Origin: Erythrocercus mccallii
Lineage: Eukaryota > Chordata > Aves > Passeriformes > Dicruridae
Direction of reading: 5' to 3'
Assembly: GCA_013397435.1 (NCBI GenBank)
Contig: VZRG01000377.1
Location: 124,001 to 188,000 of the forward strand
Length of the DNA stretch: 64,000 nucleotides
Made by a program: the position numbers and the translations under genes. Shown here piece by piece: positions 35,241 through 47,612 of this stretch. Positions within the stretch are counted from its first letter, which is position 1; the number at the start of each line of letters is the position of its first letter. The notes beneath the pieces are model-generated. The model saw only the letters and a program-made list of their open reading frames with translations, searched no databases and had not been told where the DNA came from.

Positions 35241-37178
35241 CTGAATAGGAAAATGAATACAGAGACAGTTAATCTTTGCTTACTGTTTTCTTTCCCTGGT
35301 GCATGTTCAAATAAACAGTTTTGGACTCAGCAGTAGCAGTCAAAAATTATGTGTTCTCAGCAAGAACACAGTAACACGGGCTTAATTTTTTCCTTTCCTT
35401 ACACCTTTGCGTTTTAATTTTTTGTTGGGTGTATTTCATACAGTACATGTGATGTACTGAGACACAGAAAGACAAAGTGACTTGCTCAAAGACTAGAAGG
35501 AATTTTATAACAGAATAGAAACTTAAATCCAGTTTTGCTGAGCCCTCAATGAGTTCTGCTTTGCTTCCTATTGTCTCAGCCATGCAAACAGAGTGTAAAA
35601 AAGATCAGATTAGATTGTGTGCATACCTACTCTTCTGTGGAACACTGTGGAATGAATCGAGGTTCACACGTTACCTTCATCAATGTTTCTGTGCTCTACT
35701 CTCTTCTTGCTCCACTAGGAACATCACAGATTTTCTTCTGCCCAAGTAGAAAACATCATGGCTAAATGCTGGTGTTCTACAACTCTGAGTCTTATTTCAG
35801 GGTGAGATTCTTTATATTTCCCTTGTTGGGGAAGGAGGAGACCTAAGTCTAACTATGTCTCCTCTTACACCTATAACCCAAGTAAAAATGTTAATTGTTA
35901 CAAGTTTTGGGTTCTGCCTCAGCCCAGATTTTAGGCTTTGATTGTTTCCTTCTTTCTAAATGGTGAAAGGTGTCAACTAGCTAACATGTAAATACGTATA
36001 TAACTGCTGTCCAAATTCTTCCTCCTCTCTTTATATCATTGGACTTGAAAGTTTCATTTGTTTGTTTTGAATGTGAATGACTTTTTTCCTCAATTTATCA
36101 TGTACTCTTTGGCCATCATGCTTTTTCTTTTGCCTGTGAAATACTTAGGTTTGGTAACTTCACACTTTTAAAATTACAGAGTACCCATTGCTTGCTAAAG
36201 CACAGAACTTATTGTTCTCTTGTAACTTTTAGGCAATTAGTTTTTTGCAATTTCCTTCCTCATTTCAGAATGTTCTCACTATGATGTATGGTAACTGCAG
36301 CCACTTAATTGTGTAATTTGTCAAGTTACTTTTCTGACACAGATTAAATTGCTATAAATCTGGAAAACTGTCCTTGAAAAAGGTGTCATCCACTGGACTG
36401 ATACTAATAACAATGACAGCTGACTCTAGAATTGAGCTAACAGCTTGAGCTTCTTGATATAAGTACTGCTGGTAAATTTGTGCCATAGCTTCTTCTGAAG
36501 TGATAGGGAAGATGCTTACAAGATTTCTGAAAATTTTCTGCTGCAGATAAGGTTGTGTGCTGTAGTGGTTCTTTGAGGAAACATGAATAGAGAACCTGGT
36601 GTTGGATGCTCTGAAGCTATCTGCCTGCCTAAATGGCAAATAAATGAATGGCAGACATGTTCATGTTGGCAAAGAGAGTCAGCCAGGAATTGCAGTCTGT
36701 CTCTGGAACCCAGAACTATGGGTATATGGCTTCTGTACAGCTGAACATTTTTGTATGCTCACACTTTGATTTTAGGTGTGCTCTGAGAGGGGCTGAGCAT
36801 CCCTGACCTGTGCTGGCTTCCAAACTGCATTTGGAAATTCTCTAGGGAACCACTAGACCCTGGTGTTTGGCTCACACAGCGTTATTCACATGGCTATACA
36901 ATATCCTACACAATATCATACAAAACATCAATACGACAGAACCCATCTGGCCTTATTTAGCTGAGTCCTTGTATTAATTTCAGTTACACTGTTAAGGGCA
37001 GCATATTTTTATTTAGGATGAAGAACATAGTAAAATATATAAACCAAAACTTTTTCCATTGCTTGTTCTGTGGCAGAATTTTCAAGTCTTGGACGTAGGC
37101 AAAACTTATTGTTTTGGACCTTTGATAGATAGTTTTTACATTGCCAGTGGAAAAAGTTTTTTCTGCCCTTATTTTTAC
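35241..37178 (-). other. SLA intron 5
   Basis: 1.9 kb. It holds a possible MIR-like relic near 35455-35535 and an unexplained 95-codon open frame on the SLA strand at 36352-36639 (see findings). No other content is recognised. Confidence 0.7.
35455..35535 (+). repeat. Possible MIR/CORE-SINE-like relic
   Basis: The order actgagacacagaaagacaa, then agtgacttgctcaaagacta, then a piece near gaaacttaaatccag echoes the MIR/CORE core 'gaggcacagagaggttaagtgacttgcccaaggtcac ... gaacccag'. More degraded than the copy near 12372. Weak call. Confidence 0.4.
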
Positions 37179-37310
37179 CTGAGTAGTGATTGACAAGGTC
37201 TTCAAGGCACTGGAAGGTTTGCCGTGGAGAGATGTAATACCAGTTATTTGGGAGGCGGAAGATCCTGTAATGCTTCACTTGCCTGTGCCTCACTGACAAG
37301 GAATATAACC
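37179..37310 (-). CDS. SLA: SLA exon 5: SH2 domain core
   Basis: 132 nt on the minus strand, acceptor ttctctctctccag and donor gtaaaa. It encodes LYSLSVRHRQVKHYRIF, then NNWYYISPRQTF and CLEDLVNHYS. The HYRIF strand supplies SH2 phosphotyrosine-pocket residues and FxCLEDLVNHYS is the standard SH2 C-terminal helix. It enters with two bases (GG) and leaves with one (G). Confidence 0.97.
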
Positions 37311-38873
37311 CTGGAGAGAGAGAGAAGAACTAATTACACCAAAGTAGGGCTGCAGTTCTGCTTGGGTATCTGTGACAGAATAGAGTGTGACTCTGTAAGA
37401 TGTGACTCCATGACTCAAAATATCTCAGAAAGAGCTGAAAAAACCTGAGTGGCCATCTTACATAGTACTTATAATTTATATATATACATAAATATAATAA
37501 AGGGTACAGCATGACCTAAGAGTTTGGTTGAATTTAAATTTCTGGTGTGCTTTTCCTTTATTATTGGTGGTATGGGATCTTTTGAAATGGCATAAAAGAA
37601 ATGGGCCTTTACAGAAGTTGTTTGCCTTCCACTGAATACCAGGAGTATAGGGTAGATCAGACTCACAGGCCGGAATTCTGATTTAGTCAGCTTCAGGTAA
37701 TATAGCAGCTGAGACCTGATAATGCGGACATGGCAGGAAATGGCCACTTGGATTTTTCTGGTTTTTTGTTTGGAACTGTTCTGTAGCATTTATTGACTAA
37801 GACTGAATGCCAATCCTAAATTACTTTGAATTTAATATAGATATTAAGAAAGTAATTGGCCTGTGGTATGCAAGAGGTCAGAACAGATGAGGTATTATTC
37901 CCTTTTATCTGTAGTATCATGATAGAATGTGTTCTGATGCTTCAGAAACATTGCACATGGGAGATTTGTTCAGACTGGAGAAGAGCAGACTGAGGGGAGA
38001 CCTTATTGCTGTGTTCAGCTCCCTCAGGGGCAGCAGCAGAGGGGCAGACACTGATCTTTGTCTCTGGTGACCAGTGGCAAGACCCAAGGGAATGGCCTGA
38101 AGTTGTGTCAGTGAAGGTTTAGGTTGCATATCAGGAAAAGGTTCTTCCCCCACAGGGTGGTTGGGCGCTGGAGAAGGCTCCCCAGGGCAGTGGTCACAGC
38201 ACCAAGCCTGACAGAGTTCAAGAAGAGTTTGGACAATGCTCTCAGGCACATGGTGGATTTTGGGGGTGGTACTGTGCAGAGCTAAGAGTTGGACTCAGTG
38301 TTGGGACCCCCACAGATCCCTTCTAATTCAGGACATTCTATGATTCTATGCCCCCACTGAAGAAAATAAAAGTATAAAGTTTGTACAGTATAATTTCCAT
38401 GTAGCAAAAAAAAAAGAAAATAAAATTGAAGGCCACTCATTTTTTAAAATAGATAAAAGACCTCCTTCCTTTATATAGTAAACACACTTATCTGCCACCC
38501 CCACTACTTGGTGTGCATTTTAAAACTTCCTGAATCAACCTTTTGTGGACCAAGGCAAAGTTGTGACTTTTCCTTCATTTAAAGTCCCACTGCCTCATAA
38601 GGTTTGCATGCAACCAAAGTAAATAATAGTGTTTAAACAACTGTCTCTTGTTTGTGCTGATGCCCGTGGAACTTTCCATGGCCATCAATAACCCTGTTTC
38701 CAGTAGGTGACTGGTAAAGGCTGGCACACTGCACTGGGTACTTTTGCCTTCCCATTATATACCTTTTCTGATTTTGGACTGATCCATATGAAGCAGGACA
38801 AGGGAGTTAATTAAAGAGCTGTAAAACTGTTAATGCCAGAGATCAAGAGGGAAAAAAATCTCTATTGTCTCAC
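37311..38873 (-). other. SLA intron 4
   Basis: 1.6 kb intron occupied in part by a CR1 fragment (37960-38350), antisense to SLA. The rest is AT-rich with no recognised feature. Confidence 0.8.
37960..38350 (+). mobile_element. CR1 LINE 3' fragment (about 390 bp)
   Basis: It contains cagactggagaagagcagac, then tgaggggagaccttattgct, a segment with ggaaaaggttcttcccccac agggtgg, then gacagagttcaagaagagtt, tggacaatgctctcaggcac, and it ends with cattctatgattctatg. This is the complete order of an avian CR1 3' end in sense orientation, finishing with the CR1 terminal ATTCTATG repeats. It is 5'-truncated. Confidence 0.9.
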
Positions 38874-38977
38874 CTTTCCTAGTTTCACTCTCTCTGATCA
38901 TGAAGGAGCCAACCTTGGTGTTGGGTAGCTGTAGAAGTTCCTCTGCTTTTTCTCTTCCCAGCCCTTCAAATAACCAG
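38874..38977 (-). CDS. SLA: SLA exon 4: N-terminal half of SH2
   Basis: 104 nt on the minus strand, acceptor cctgcttcacag and donor gtgaga. It encodes WLFEGLGREKAEELLQLP, then NTKVGSFMIRESETRKG across the junction. W84 opens the SH2 domain, and FMIRES carries the invariant phosphotyrosine-binding arginine (Arg111). It enters with one base (completing Gly83) and leaves with one. Confidence 0.97.
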
Positions 38978-40317
38978 CTGTGAAGCAGGAAAAAACAAAT
39001 TCTGAAATTTGGACACCAGTGAAACAGTGAGCAGCATGTGGCTGTGAAAGTGCGGCATTAGCCAGGAAAAGTGACTGCAAAAATAACACTGTGGCTTTCT
39101 ATAGTTATTCTCTCAACTACATTCAGGCATATTTCCCCACTTTATGGAGAAAATTTTGCTAGTTTTGAATTCCATTAACCTTTGTGAGGTTAAGAGAAGA
39201 GTAATAAGGTTTGGACTTATTAGAGAAAACAAAATTTTTTGAGCTGCTTTGATCTGCATTGCTGGGGAAAGATTCCTGTGGTATGTTGATGACATCTGTG
39301 GCATTAGTTAAATCTCTCTTTTTCATTTAAACCACTTTTGTTAACCCCAAATTGTATCGTAAATAAACCCCAAATAAGTTACAACTATTTTTGCTTCTTC
39401 TAGGGAACAGTCCAACCATTTAAGTTAATGGGCTTTGTGGATGAGGGAAGGTGGAATTACTCCTACAAATTTTCACCGTAACTTGGTGCACTGCTGTGTT
39501 TTGCCACAGCCAGTGTCTCACCACACATCTGGGCTTGCTGAGCTGTTCTAGAGTTACTGACATTCTATTTTAAAGTTGTTCTCATGTGTTTGATCCAGTC
39601 TGCTGTCACTGAAGTTTCAGACAGTAGCTTCCATTACTCCACATCTGTGCCCTGCCTTTGGGAGAGCATCACTGTTTCAGGAGGATGTAAAAAGCATGTT
39701 AAAATTTAAGCACTTGCATAGTTCACAGTGACATTCACAGTTCATATCCTTAAAATTAAACAGGTATTAAAACATTTGCCAGAAAACTTTTAAGTGTGTG
39801 CTTTAATGGTCTGTGGTTTTTTTTTTCCTGAGTAGTGTCTATGGCAACAAGAAATGTCTGAAATTTCCTTAGTTCTTCCAGTGAGAAAGTTTACATTCTT
39901 GAATGACTTATTAGCATTTCTATTTGTTCTTTTTGGCCTGTTTTCCATGAGCAAACCTAGCTAAAATTTTACTCTATATAAATATTAAAAATCCATTCTA
40001 AATAAGCTCTCTTCATCAATGTCTTTAGAATTAGAGATCAGTCCATGCAACAGATGTGTATTAAATATCTTATATGCAATTTGAGGTGGTTTAAACTCTT
40101 TCCAGCATTTAAAAGAAGGATTTTCCTTTTCACTTAGTCTAAATTTATATGTGGATTTGAGGTTCTCAGTTTTCAAAAGATGTAATTTAGACTGTCAATA
40201 AATAAAATTTCTGTCTGTCAAGTCATTATTGGCATTATTTGGACTACAACTCTGAGTAATTAGAGGAGGATATGTAAAAATGTGATGTTGAAAGGCTATG
40301 GAAATGCATTTACTTAC
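38978..40317 (-). other. SLA intron 3
   Basis: 1.3 kb AT-rich intron with nothing recognised. Confidence 0.8.
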
Positions 40318-40404
40318 CCGTGATAAACCTTTGCTACGTATTTTCCAGGAATATAGTTTTCTCGACCTGTTGTAAGGGAATGGACTCTCCACCAGCCTCC
40401 TTCA
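40318..40404 (-). CDS. SLA: SLA exon 3: C-terminal half of SH3
   Basis: 87 nt on the minus strand, acceptor tgctttcacacag and donor gtaagt. It encodes EGGWWRVHSLTTGRENYIPG followed by KYVAKVYHG. The WW pair and the G-x-IP segment form the SH3 ligand groove (Trp and Pro of the ALYDY/WW/P-x-Y pattern). It enters with one base (T, completing Asp) and leaves with two (GG). Confidence 0.97.
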
Positions 40405-42617
40405 CTGTGTGAAAGCAAGAGAAGGGATATTTTCAGACATATTTTCACAGCTTCTTGTCATTTGGAAGTTAGTGAAGATATACAGATTAGCCTGCAACCT
40501 TCTGTGTGTGCTCCTGAAACTATGTATTCAGAAAAGAACCCTGTTTGGTTTCATTTGGAGTAGTTCCATTTCTAAACCTACTTGAGAATTGAATTTGGAC
40601 ACAGAAATAAGCTACATTTGTTCCATTTAAATTACGTAAGTAATGAAATATTTTTCTGTAGTTGAAAGAAGAAGGAGAAATACTCAGTGGTTAAACCATG
40701 CTGTGCACTGCCTTCCCACAGCTAGACTTGTACTGGTATCCAAGGTATTCAGTTTACAGCTGAGTGTGTTGTGTTTGGACAGCCCTGTAACACCAGGGTA
40801 GAGGTTCCTGGGAAATGGAGCCTGTCTGCTTGGGAACAGGCTGTCAGTCCAACAGAACCTGATTTGTGGTTTGCTCTTCTCCTTGTCTCCATGAGTTGCA
40901 GACCAGACTCCAATAAAATAGACCTTGTAGCTGAAGCTGCAGACATATGGATTTTGCCCAATATATCTTAAGTTATTGCTGTGATACTGAATTCTGGCTT
41001 TGACTCTTGAATACCTTCAGAAATACAGGGTACCAAGAATTCTCACAGGGATGCTGCAGAGCTTTAGTCATAGTGCAAGGATGCTGATGGCTGATGGGTT
41101 CTCTGCACCTTCACTTTAAGAGTTTGAATCCAAATAACTGAGTCTTGTGTTTGAATGCTGTTTTTTTGGATGCTTATATAAATGCTCCCAACATAATGTC
41201 TAGACTGCAGATCAGAGTCCCAGTGTGTGTTAGAACAGCTGTGTTGAAATCACTTAGGTTGAATGTCATGAGTTATAGCTTCTGGGACCATGGTCCAGAA
41301 TGTCTGTGCTGAGGGAAAAAGGGAAGTATCTACTGCTCAGAGCTGGAAATCTTGGGGCTGAAAAGTTTTGGGTTTGGTTTTCCAGATGAAATGAATTTAT
41401 CTGTAAAACTTTAGGTTATTTTGGTCCTTTTTCCCCCAGAAATCTCCTAGACAGATCCAAGAATTGCAATAAGAAGAAAAAACAAAAATGGAGAGATTAG
41501 TCATCTCTTTCCCTCCAAACTTGAATATTACTAACCCTGAAAAATCCCTCTGATGATTAAAAATCCCAAAGCAGCACATCTCTCCTGGGGCAGGAGCTAC
41601 AGAAATTATGTAGATTGGGGTGAATCTTGGAAGACATTTGGTTTGACTACTGCCAGCCAAATGCAGTTCATCTGGTAATGACAGGTGCCTGACCAGTGTG
41701 GAGAGTGAGAAACTGTGCCAGTGGTTCTGCCAACACAGAGCAGTCACAAATATCTGTGAGGAGTTGCATTTCCTATGGAGGTTCCATATGTCCTGTTCCT
41801 GGCAGGACTGGTGGGGCTGATTGCCACCGTGCATCATTGCTTTGGTAAAAGGCTGAAAAGCTGCTGTTGTAAAAGCTGTGCATGCTGCTGCTTATGCTGA
41901 CTCCTATGTGGTGACTCCTCCATCACTTGGTCTGGTCATGCAATGCTGCTCTTCTCTTTTACTGTATTTTATTTCTTTGACTGATTTTGGAAAAAGAATT
42001 ACAGCTTATGAGCAGCAAGAGGCTGCAGGCTAACAATTCCTGCTGATACCAGCACGTATCCCAGTAGGGGAGAAGGGGTCCTTCATCAGGACACTGTGGT
42101 TTGCATAGAGCATTGTATTGTCTTGCCTTCTGGGAACAAGCTCATAATTCAAAATAAAAGAGGAAAATTCCCATCAAGGCTTGCTTTGGATCTAATTTAT
42201 CCATCAGGAGAAGCCCTTGGTCACTTCACAACAGACAAACGTGAAAAACTTCTGCTGACAAAGCCTATTCTTTCAGAAATTGTTCCTGCAGTAGATTATA
42301 CTTTGCAGCACATGTATACATATATGCCACACATATAATTCCCATTGATATGGGCATAGGCAGTCCTGTGGTGGTGTGAGGGCCTGTAGCTGCTGAAATC
42401 TGAGAGTGAGGCTTTAAGCAGGAATTTCCAAGCTAAAGCAGTTGTTGTACCATGTCATGTATGTTCTGCAAACTGAAGCAAGGTTTATACTGCTATAAGC
42501 TAGCAGAGAAGAATCCCTCTGGTTTGGAGAAGCTCTCCATCAGCAGATAGTTTGTCTGGTGGTGTTGTCTGAGTCTTGGGACCCTTAGGTTCAGGAAGGC
42601 AGAGAAAACATTGTGTC

Positions 42618-42720
42618 AGCAGAACATAAGTGCAGCCATTCTGGGTCAGACCAAAGGTGCACCAAGGCCTGTGTCTTGTGACTGACAAAGGTCATCGCAG
42701 GTCATGGTGGCCTGGAGAAG
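42618..42720 (+). repeat. Possible ancient amniote interspersed repeat
   Basis: The string agaacataagtgcagccatt is followed by ctgggtcagaccaaaggtgc and later by tgactgacaaaggtca. It resembles an old repeat widespread in reptiles and birds ('aacataag...ctgggtcagaccaaaggtccatctagcccagt...ctgacagtggcc'). The family name and boundaries are uncertain. Confidence 0.45.
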
Positions 42721-43208
42721 AGTCTGAGAATTCATCAGTCACCTGTGATGCTTCTCTTGAGTACTTCTCTCCTCCAGCCATTTGACTATCTGATTCAGAA
42801 TTTTTAAAAATTATTTTAGAATTTTACAAGGATTCCTCTGCTATAAATATATCTGGTCTCCCATTGAATACATCTGCTCCACCAGCTGCAAAACGGAAAT
42901 CTTTCATTTCATTTTGAGCAGTGCAAATAGTGGCTGTGGGGCCGAAACTTCCAGGAGGTCACTGTGTGCTGATACAAGCTGTGCCTAGAGGAGCATCAGG
43001 GCTGCTGGCTTCCATTTTTCTGCATGTGTGCTCATTCTTGTGTCTGGCAATATCGCACTATGATTAAGGTCAGTCTGAACTAGTGCTCTTAAACCTACTT
43101 ACTTCTGAGGCTCTTAAATTTTTTGAGTGGAACTAGCTGAGAAATCTGTCTTTTTTTTCCTCACTAAGAAAATGCAGAATCGATTAAAAAATAGAAAAAG
43201 AAACACCC

Positions 43209-43226
43209 TTTTTTTTTTTTTTTTTT
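43209..43226 (+). repeat. Poly-T tract (18 T)
   Basis: Uninterrupted run of 18 T, equivalent to poly-A on the SLA strand. No adjoining retroposed gene is recognised. Confidence 0.85.
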
Positions 43227-43598
43227 ACATTTGTCTTAAATCACATTAAATTCTAAGACTTAATCATAATGGAGTTGTTAGATTAAAAAGGGCAAGAGAG
43301 AAAATTACAGACACACTTGACATAAAGAAATTCAGAATAGTTTTCCTTTTCAATATGATTCAAACTATTTGGCTCTTACTCTGTTTTCCATTACATTTGG
43401 GGAATACTTTCTCACAATAATTGTAATCCCAAATCCTTAAACTACATGGAAATTTACGTTATGGCTAAGTATCCTTCCTTGAAAATTCTGAACTCAATTC
43501 ATTTTGCTGAACTGCATTTGGTTTGGGCCAGGTGTGTGAAACAGAGCTTTGTTTCAGTTGTAACAAAACCTAATTTAAAAATAAATTGATCAACTTAC

Positions 43599-43698
43599 TC
43601 TGATAGCACACGTAGTTTTTCCCCTACGTGAAATATAGGTTGGCTTATGTCTGCTGAAGGATAGTCATAGAGAACAGCAAGGAAGTCACTCTCCTGAC
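43599..43698 (-). CDS. SLA: SLA exon 2: N-terminal half of SH3
   Basis: 100 nt on the minus strand, acceptor ctccttccacag and donor gtaagt. It encodes GQESDFLAVLYDYPSADISQ, then PIFHVGEKLRVLSD across the junction. The FLAVLYDYPS stretch is the ALYDY motif of the SH3 domain. Phases: it enters with two bases (completing Gly21) and leaves with two (GA, completed to Asp). Confidence 0.97.
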
Positions 43699-45087
43699 CT
43701 GTGGAAGGAGAAAGAAAAGGTCACTTAAAACAAAGGTAGAGCTCTGAGACAAAAATAGAGTTTTCATCAAGTATGATAGATTTTATGTAGTAGGTCAAAT
43801 GGGAAAAAAAGTCTCCGAAATGTCACTTAATAAACAGAACGAGCTAAAGAAGAACCTATAGATTTAGGGGAGGACTGTGAAGATACTAGAAAAGAAAAAA
43901 GTCATGTGGTTAATTGTAAGCAACTAAATTTAGATCACTTTTTCTAGCAATTACCATATTTAAAGGACATATTCAGCTTGAAACTAAAAAAAATAATTTG
44001 TAATTGTTTACAGTATTAGGAAGTAACCCAGTTTGATTAATGCCACTGCCTCTAATTGCTTCCTACAGCTTTGTAGCATTATATTTAAGAAAAGGAAGAT
44101 ACATGTTGAATTGTTTCATAATTTTACACCACTGATACTTTTCAATGGTATGAAATTAGTTTAGATCAGGGTCAATGAGAGTATGGCCATTGTTGCCCAT
44201 TTCCACCACTTTCTAAAGGAGCTTGGTGATCAGCCACTGCACTTTGTTCTCACCACTGCATGGAGACTGTACTAGAGCTCCAGTGAAAGAAAACAACCAC
44301 AGGGCTGTTTAAGTTGAAACCATTGTACAGTGGCAATTTGCATAGCTGAGGTCAGCAAAGAGATGAGAAGGGATGTTTTCATCCCTTTTACACCAGCTGG
44401 GGTGAATCTGAGACTTACACCCCATGTAGGACATGCTGAGTCTTCTGGGTTTCTGAAGGATGGAGCATTTTACATAAGACTTGGACTACCAAATATGAAA
44501 TGTTCCTCATCCTGCTGGAATCTGTGGTGCCCAGTAATTCTGGCAGCTGGGATATTCAGAAATGTGCCATGCTGGGTGTTTTGAGCTCTTTGTCACAAGT
44601 TCTGACAAAAGGGATTGTGCCATACACTGCCTGTGTTTCTCCTGGAAGCAGTTCCTTCCCTCTACACATCTCAGTAACCTCCATGATCTCACAGGGAGAC
44701 AGAGCTTCCCTCTGCCTCCACCAGGATCAGCACCCTGATTCTCAGGAACGCCATCTAGCACTATATTTGCAGAGGTTTTTTGATCTCTGTACTTCCCACT
44801 CTGTGCAGCCCAACCTGTGCAAAAATGAGTGTGAATTCAGGGTAGAAAAGAAAGAAATTAGAGAGATAGAAACACATCTGTATCTTGTTAGTTAGGGTTT
44901 TTTTTTCTCATTTAATATAGATCTGTTGCCAACTTGTCTTTAAGGAAGACTGCTTTTGTGGGAAATTCAGGTGCAACACCCTGAATTAATGCTCTGTGGT
45001 TTTAGCTATGTGTCTCAGGACCTTAGAAACAACTCACAGAGGTAATGGTAAAAGGCTGAAGGAAACATGAAGAAAAGAAACAAAATA

Positions 45088-45252
45088 AGTTACCCAGAGA
45101 AGATGTGGATGCCCCATCCCTGGAAATGTCCAAGGCCAAGTTGGATGGGGTCTGAGCAACTATATCTAGTGGATGGCATCCCTGCCCATGGCAGTGAGAA
45201 TGGTATTAGATGATCTTTAAGATCCCTTCCAACCTAAACCATTCAATGATTA
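45088..45252 (+). mobile_element. CR1 LINE 3' fragment
   Basis: It contains agaagatgtggatgccccat, ccctggaaatgtccaaggcc, aagttggatggggtctgagc and near the end gatcccttccaacctaaacc followed by attcaatgatt. This is a standard CR1 tail in sense orientation, short and 5'-truncated. Confidence 0.88.
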
Positions 45253-47612
45253 TTTTGAGAGTGTGTTTAATATTGGTATTGCCATGATTTTCTTAGTTGA
45301 TTAGTGTCACTGAATTAAACAGGACTAGTCCAGTACAGCCAACCACTGTGATTAGTCTAATACAACTTTTACACGCTTCTTTCAACCCTGTTGAAGAAAA
45401 TCTGTGCTAAGCCTTTGATGGCTTCCTTGTTCTGCGCAGAAAATCTGGCACCTTACTATGAATCTACTTAGTACCCGAGGCTAATAACAACTAAGCATTT
45501 GCACTGAGTCTTTTTTGACAAAACAAAATCTTTACCCAGGACTACTAGAAGAAATACAGGCCAGAAGATACATTTTAAAAATAGCAAAATGAGGATAAAG
45601 TGCCATCACTTAATTTCTCGTTGCAAGTTATAAAACATCCTGTAATACTACATTGAATATAATTGTTTATTAGCTTAAAGACAATGCCTTTAGCAATGCT
45701 TTAAAAAAAATATGCTGTTTATTTATAAATATTCTGCTTCCATAGAAAAAGAGTGGAAAACAAGTGCTTTTCTTCCTTGTGCACTGGTCATTTGCATTTC
45801 ATTATGGTGATTTTCTGTCTACTCTAGCAAGACCTGTGTTACTTTGGTTACACTTTCATATTTATATTCATTTTTGTTTCAGTTTTGCATGGTTATTTAT
45901 AGTTCTGAAAAGGAAGGAATATATCGGAGTGTTATCTTCCACATCCATGCAAATGCATACAGTTATATTAAAGTGTAAGGAAAGGAGTGAACCCCCTCCT
46001 TCTTCACTATTTTGATTGGTGTTTAAGTCAAACCTCACTGGGTTTTTTGGTCATGCAAAATACCCCACCACACTCTACAACATTTCACAGAACCCATACA
46101 GAACTCCTTACAAACACAAAAGCCTGGAAACAGGAACTAAACAAATTACACACTTTCTCCACACTTAAATTTCACAGTGATCTAATTAGATTTGATCTGA
46201 TGAGCTCCCCACACTTTCAAGGTGTAAAAGAAAAAAAGATTTGTCTGAGTTTATCAAACAGAAACTCTCCTCCACAGTGCAAATGTAGGTTACATCTGAA
46301 ATGGAACAACACAAAAGTTAGAGTGGAAAGATCGAAGCTCAATCATTTCCACTGCATCAGGTGTTAGTTCTAGGTGGTTTTTTTAGGAGTAGGAAATTAA
46401 TGTGAAATGCATGCTAATTTTAGATGTCTTCAAACCTGCGTGTCTTACAAAGTGTGAGACTGAATATTGTATCCTTCAAATTATTCATTAGGAATGGACT
46501 ATGAAGTATTGTTAGAGAGTAGGAAGAGCATAAGCAGAGCATCCAGATCCAGCTCATCACCCTTAAAAATCTGCTGTGCTGTGCACTGATGTGGTCCATG
46601 TCTGGAGTGGGAATGAACTGTTTGGAGTTCAGCTCCATGCATCATCCAGCTTTATTAGCCAGCAGAAATATTATCATTTATGGCATGAGATGCACCAGAG
46701 AGGGTGAAGGAGTGCACTCATGGGCATCTGGGAAACTGCAGCACCAGAGGGTGTGGCTGCAGAGTCACACTTTGGCACCCAAGCTAGATCAGCTTGGGAA
46801 CTGAGAGCTGTGCAGGTGCAGCCCAAAAGGATTAACCCTTGATTCAGGGTCCCAAAGGAGGACAGAGAGGGGCTCACAACCCTTGATGACCCCTTGTTGC
46901 GCTGCTTACTCTGTCATCAGTCCCTGGGTTGTGCCAGGAATGCCTATACAGTGTGAGGGCAGATGGGCTGCAGTTATCCTTGGGGTCCAAATGCCTCCTT
47001 GGGAAATGCAGCTTATACACTGTTCCCTTTCTCGGGGCCAAGACTGGCACACTGGTGGTGAGGAAAGCACGAGGTTTTGCTTTCAGTGCAAATTTCAGGC
47101 AGCACAAGGGGCTCATAAGGGTTTGATGAACACTGCAGATCAAGTCTGCAGACTGCGGTTATCTATTTTCTTCTCACTTTATCTTGTTGTTTTCTTCCCC
47201 TTTTTCCTTTGATTCTTTCTCTTCTGTTTCAGTCATTCATTTTATTCAGTCTCACTGAAATAAGCCAGTGTCAAACCTACTTCTAATAACTTTTTCAACT
47301 GTTGAAAGTCCATGGATTGGATCCTCCACCTCAGTTAAAGTCTGCTCCTGGCCTGGTGGAAATCTTCTGTGCTTTGTGATGTGATTTGGAGTTTGATCTG
47401 CTCAGGAAGGCAAACAGATACAAATTCACTGGATGAATCCCTTTGATACCAAGCTCATTTTTAGAAGTCTTTTTTCATTGGATTTGGATGGACAGTACTG
47501 ATGTTTGTATTCCCAAATTTCATTAGCAACATCTAACCAATTATGAAAGATGCTGCTCTGACCCAAACTAGGACATGGATGGATCCAAGGAGCTATTCAG
47601 GCTGATAAATCC

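Larger units (their letters stand above)
40405..43598 (-). other. SLA intron 2
   Basis: 3.2 kb. It contains an 18-T run at 43209-43226, a possible ancient interspersed repeat near 42618-42720, and an unremarkable 146-codon minus ORF at 41397-41837 with no recognised similarity. Confidence 0.7.

Noticed and set aside
41397..41837. 146-codon minus ORF in SLA intron 2
   Set aside because: No recognisable domain, composition typical of non-coding translation, and SLA exons 2 and 3 splice in perfect phase without it.
44158..44200. Minus-strand ATG reading MGN at 44200, considered as the SLA start
   Set aside because: The frame reaches a stop after 14 codons with no splice donor, and the peptide does not resemble SLA. 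The ATG at 49665 matches in sequence, donor and phase.
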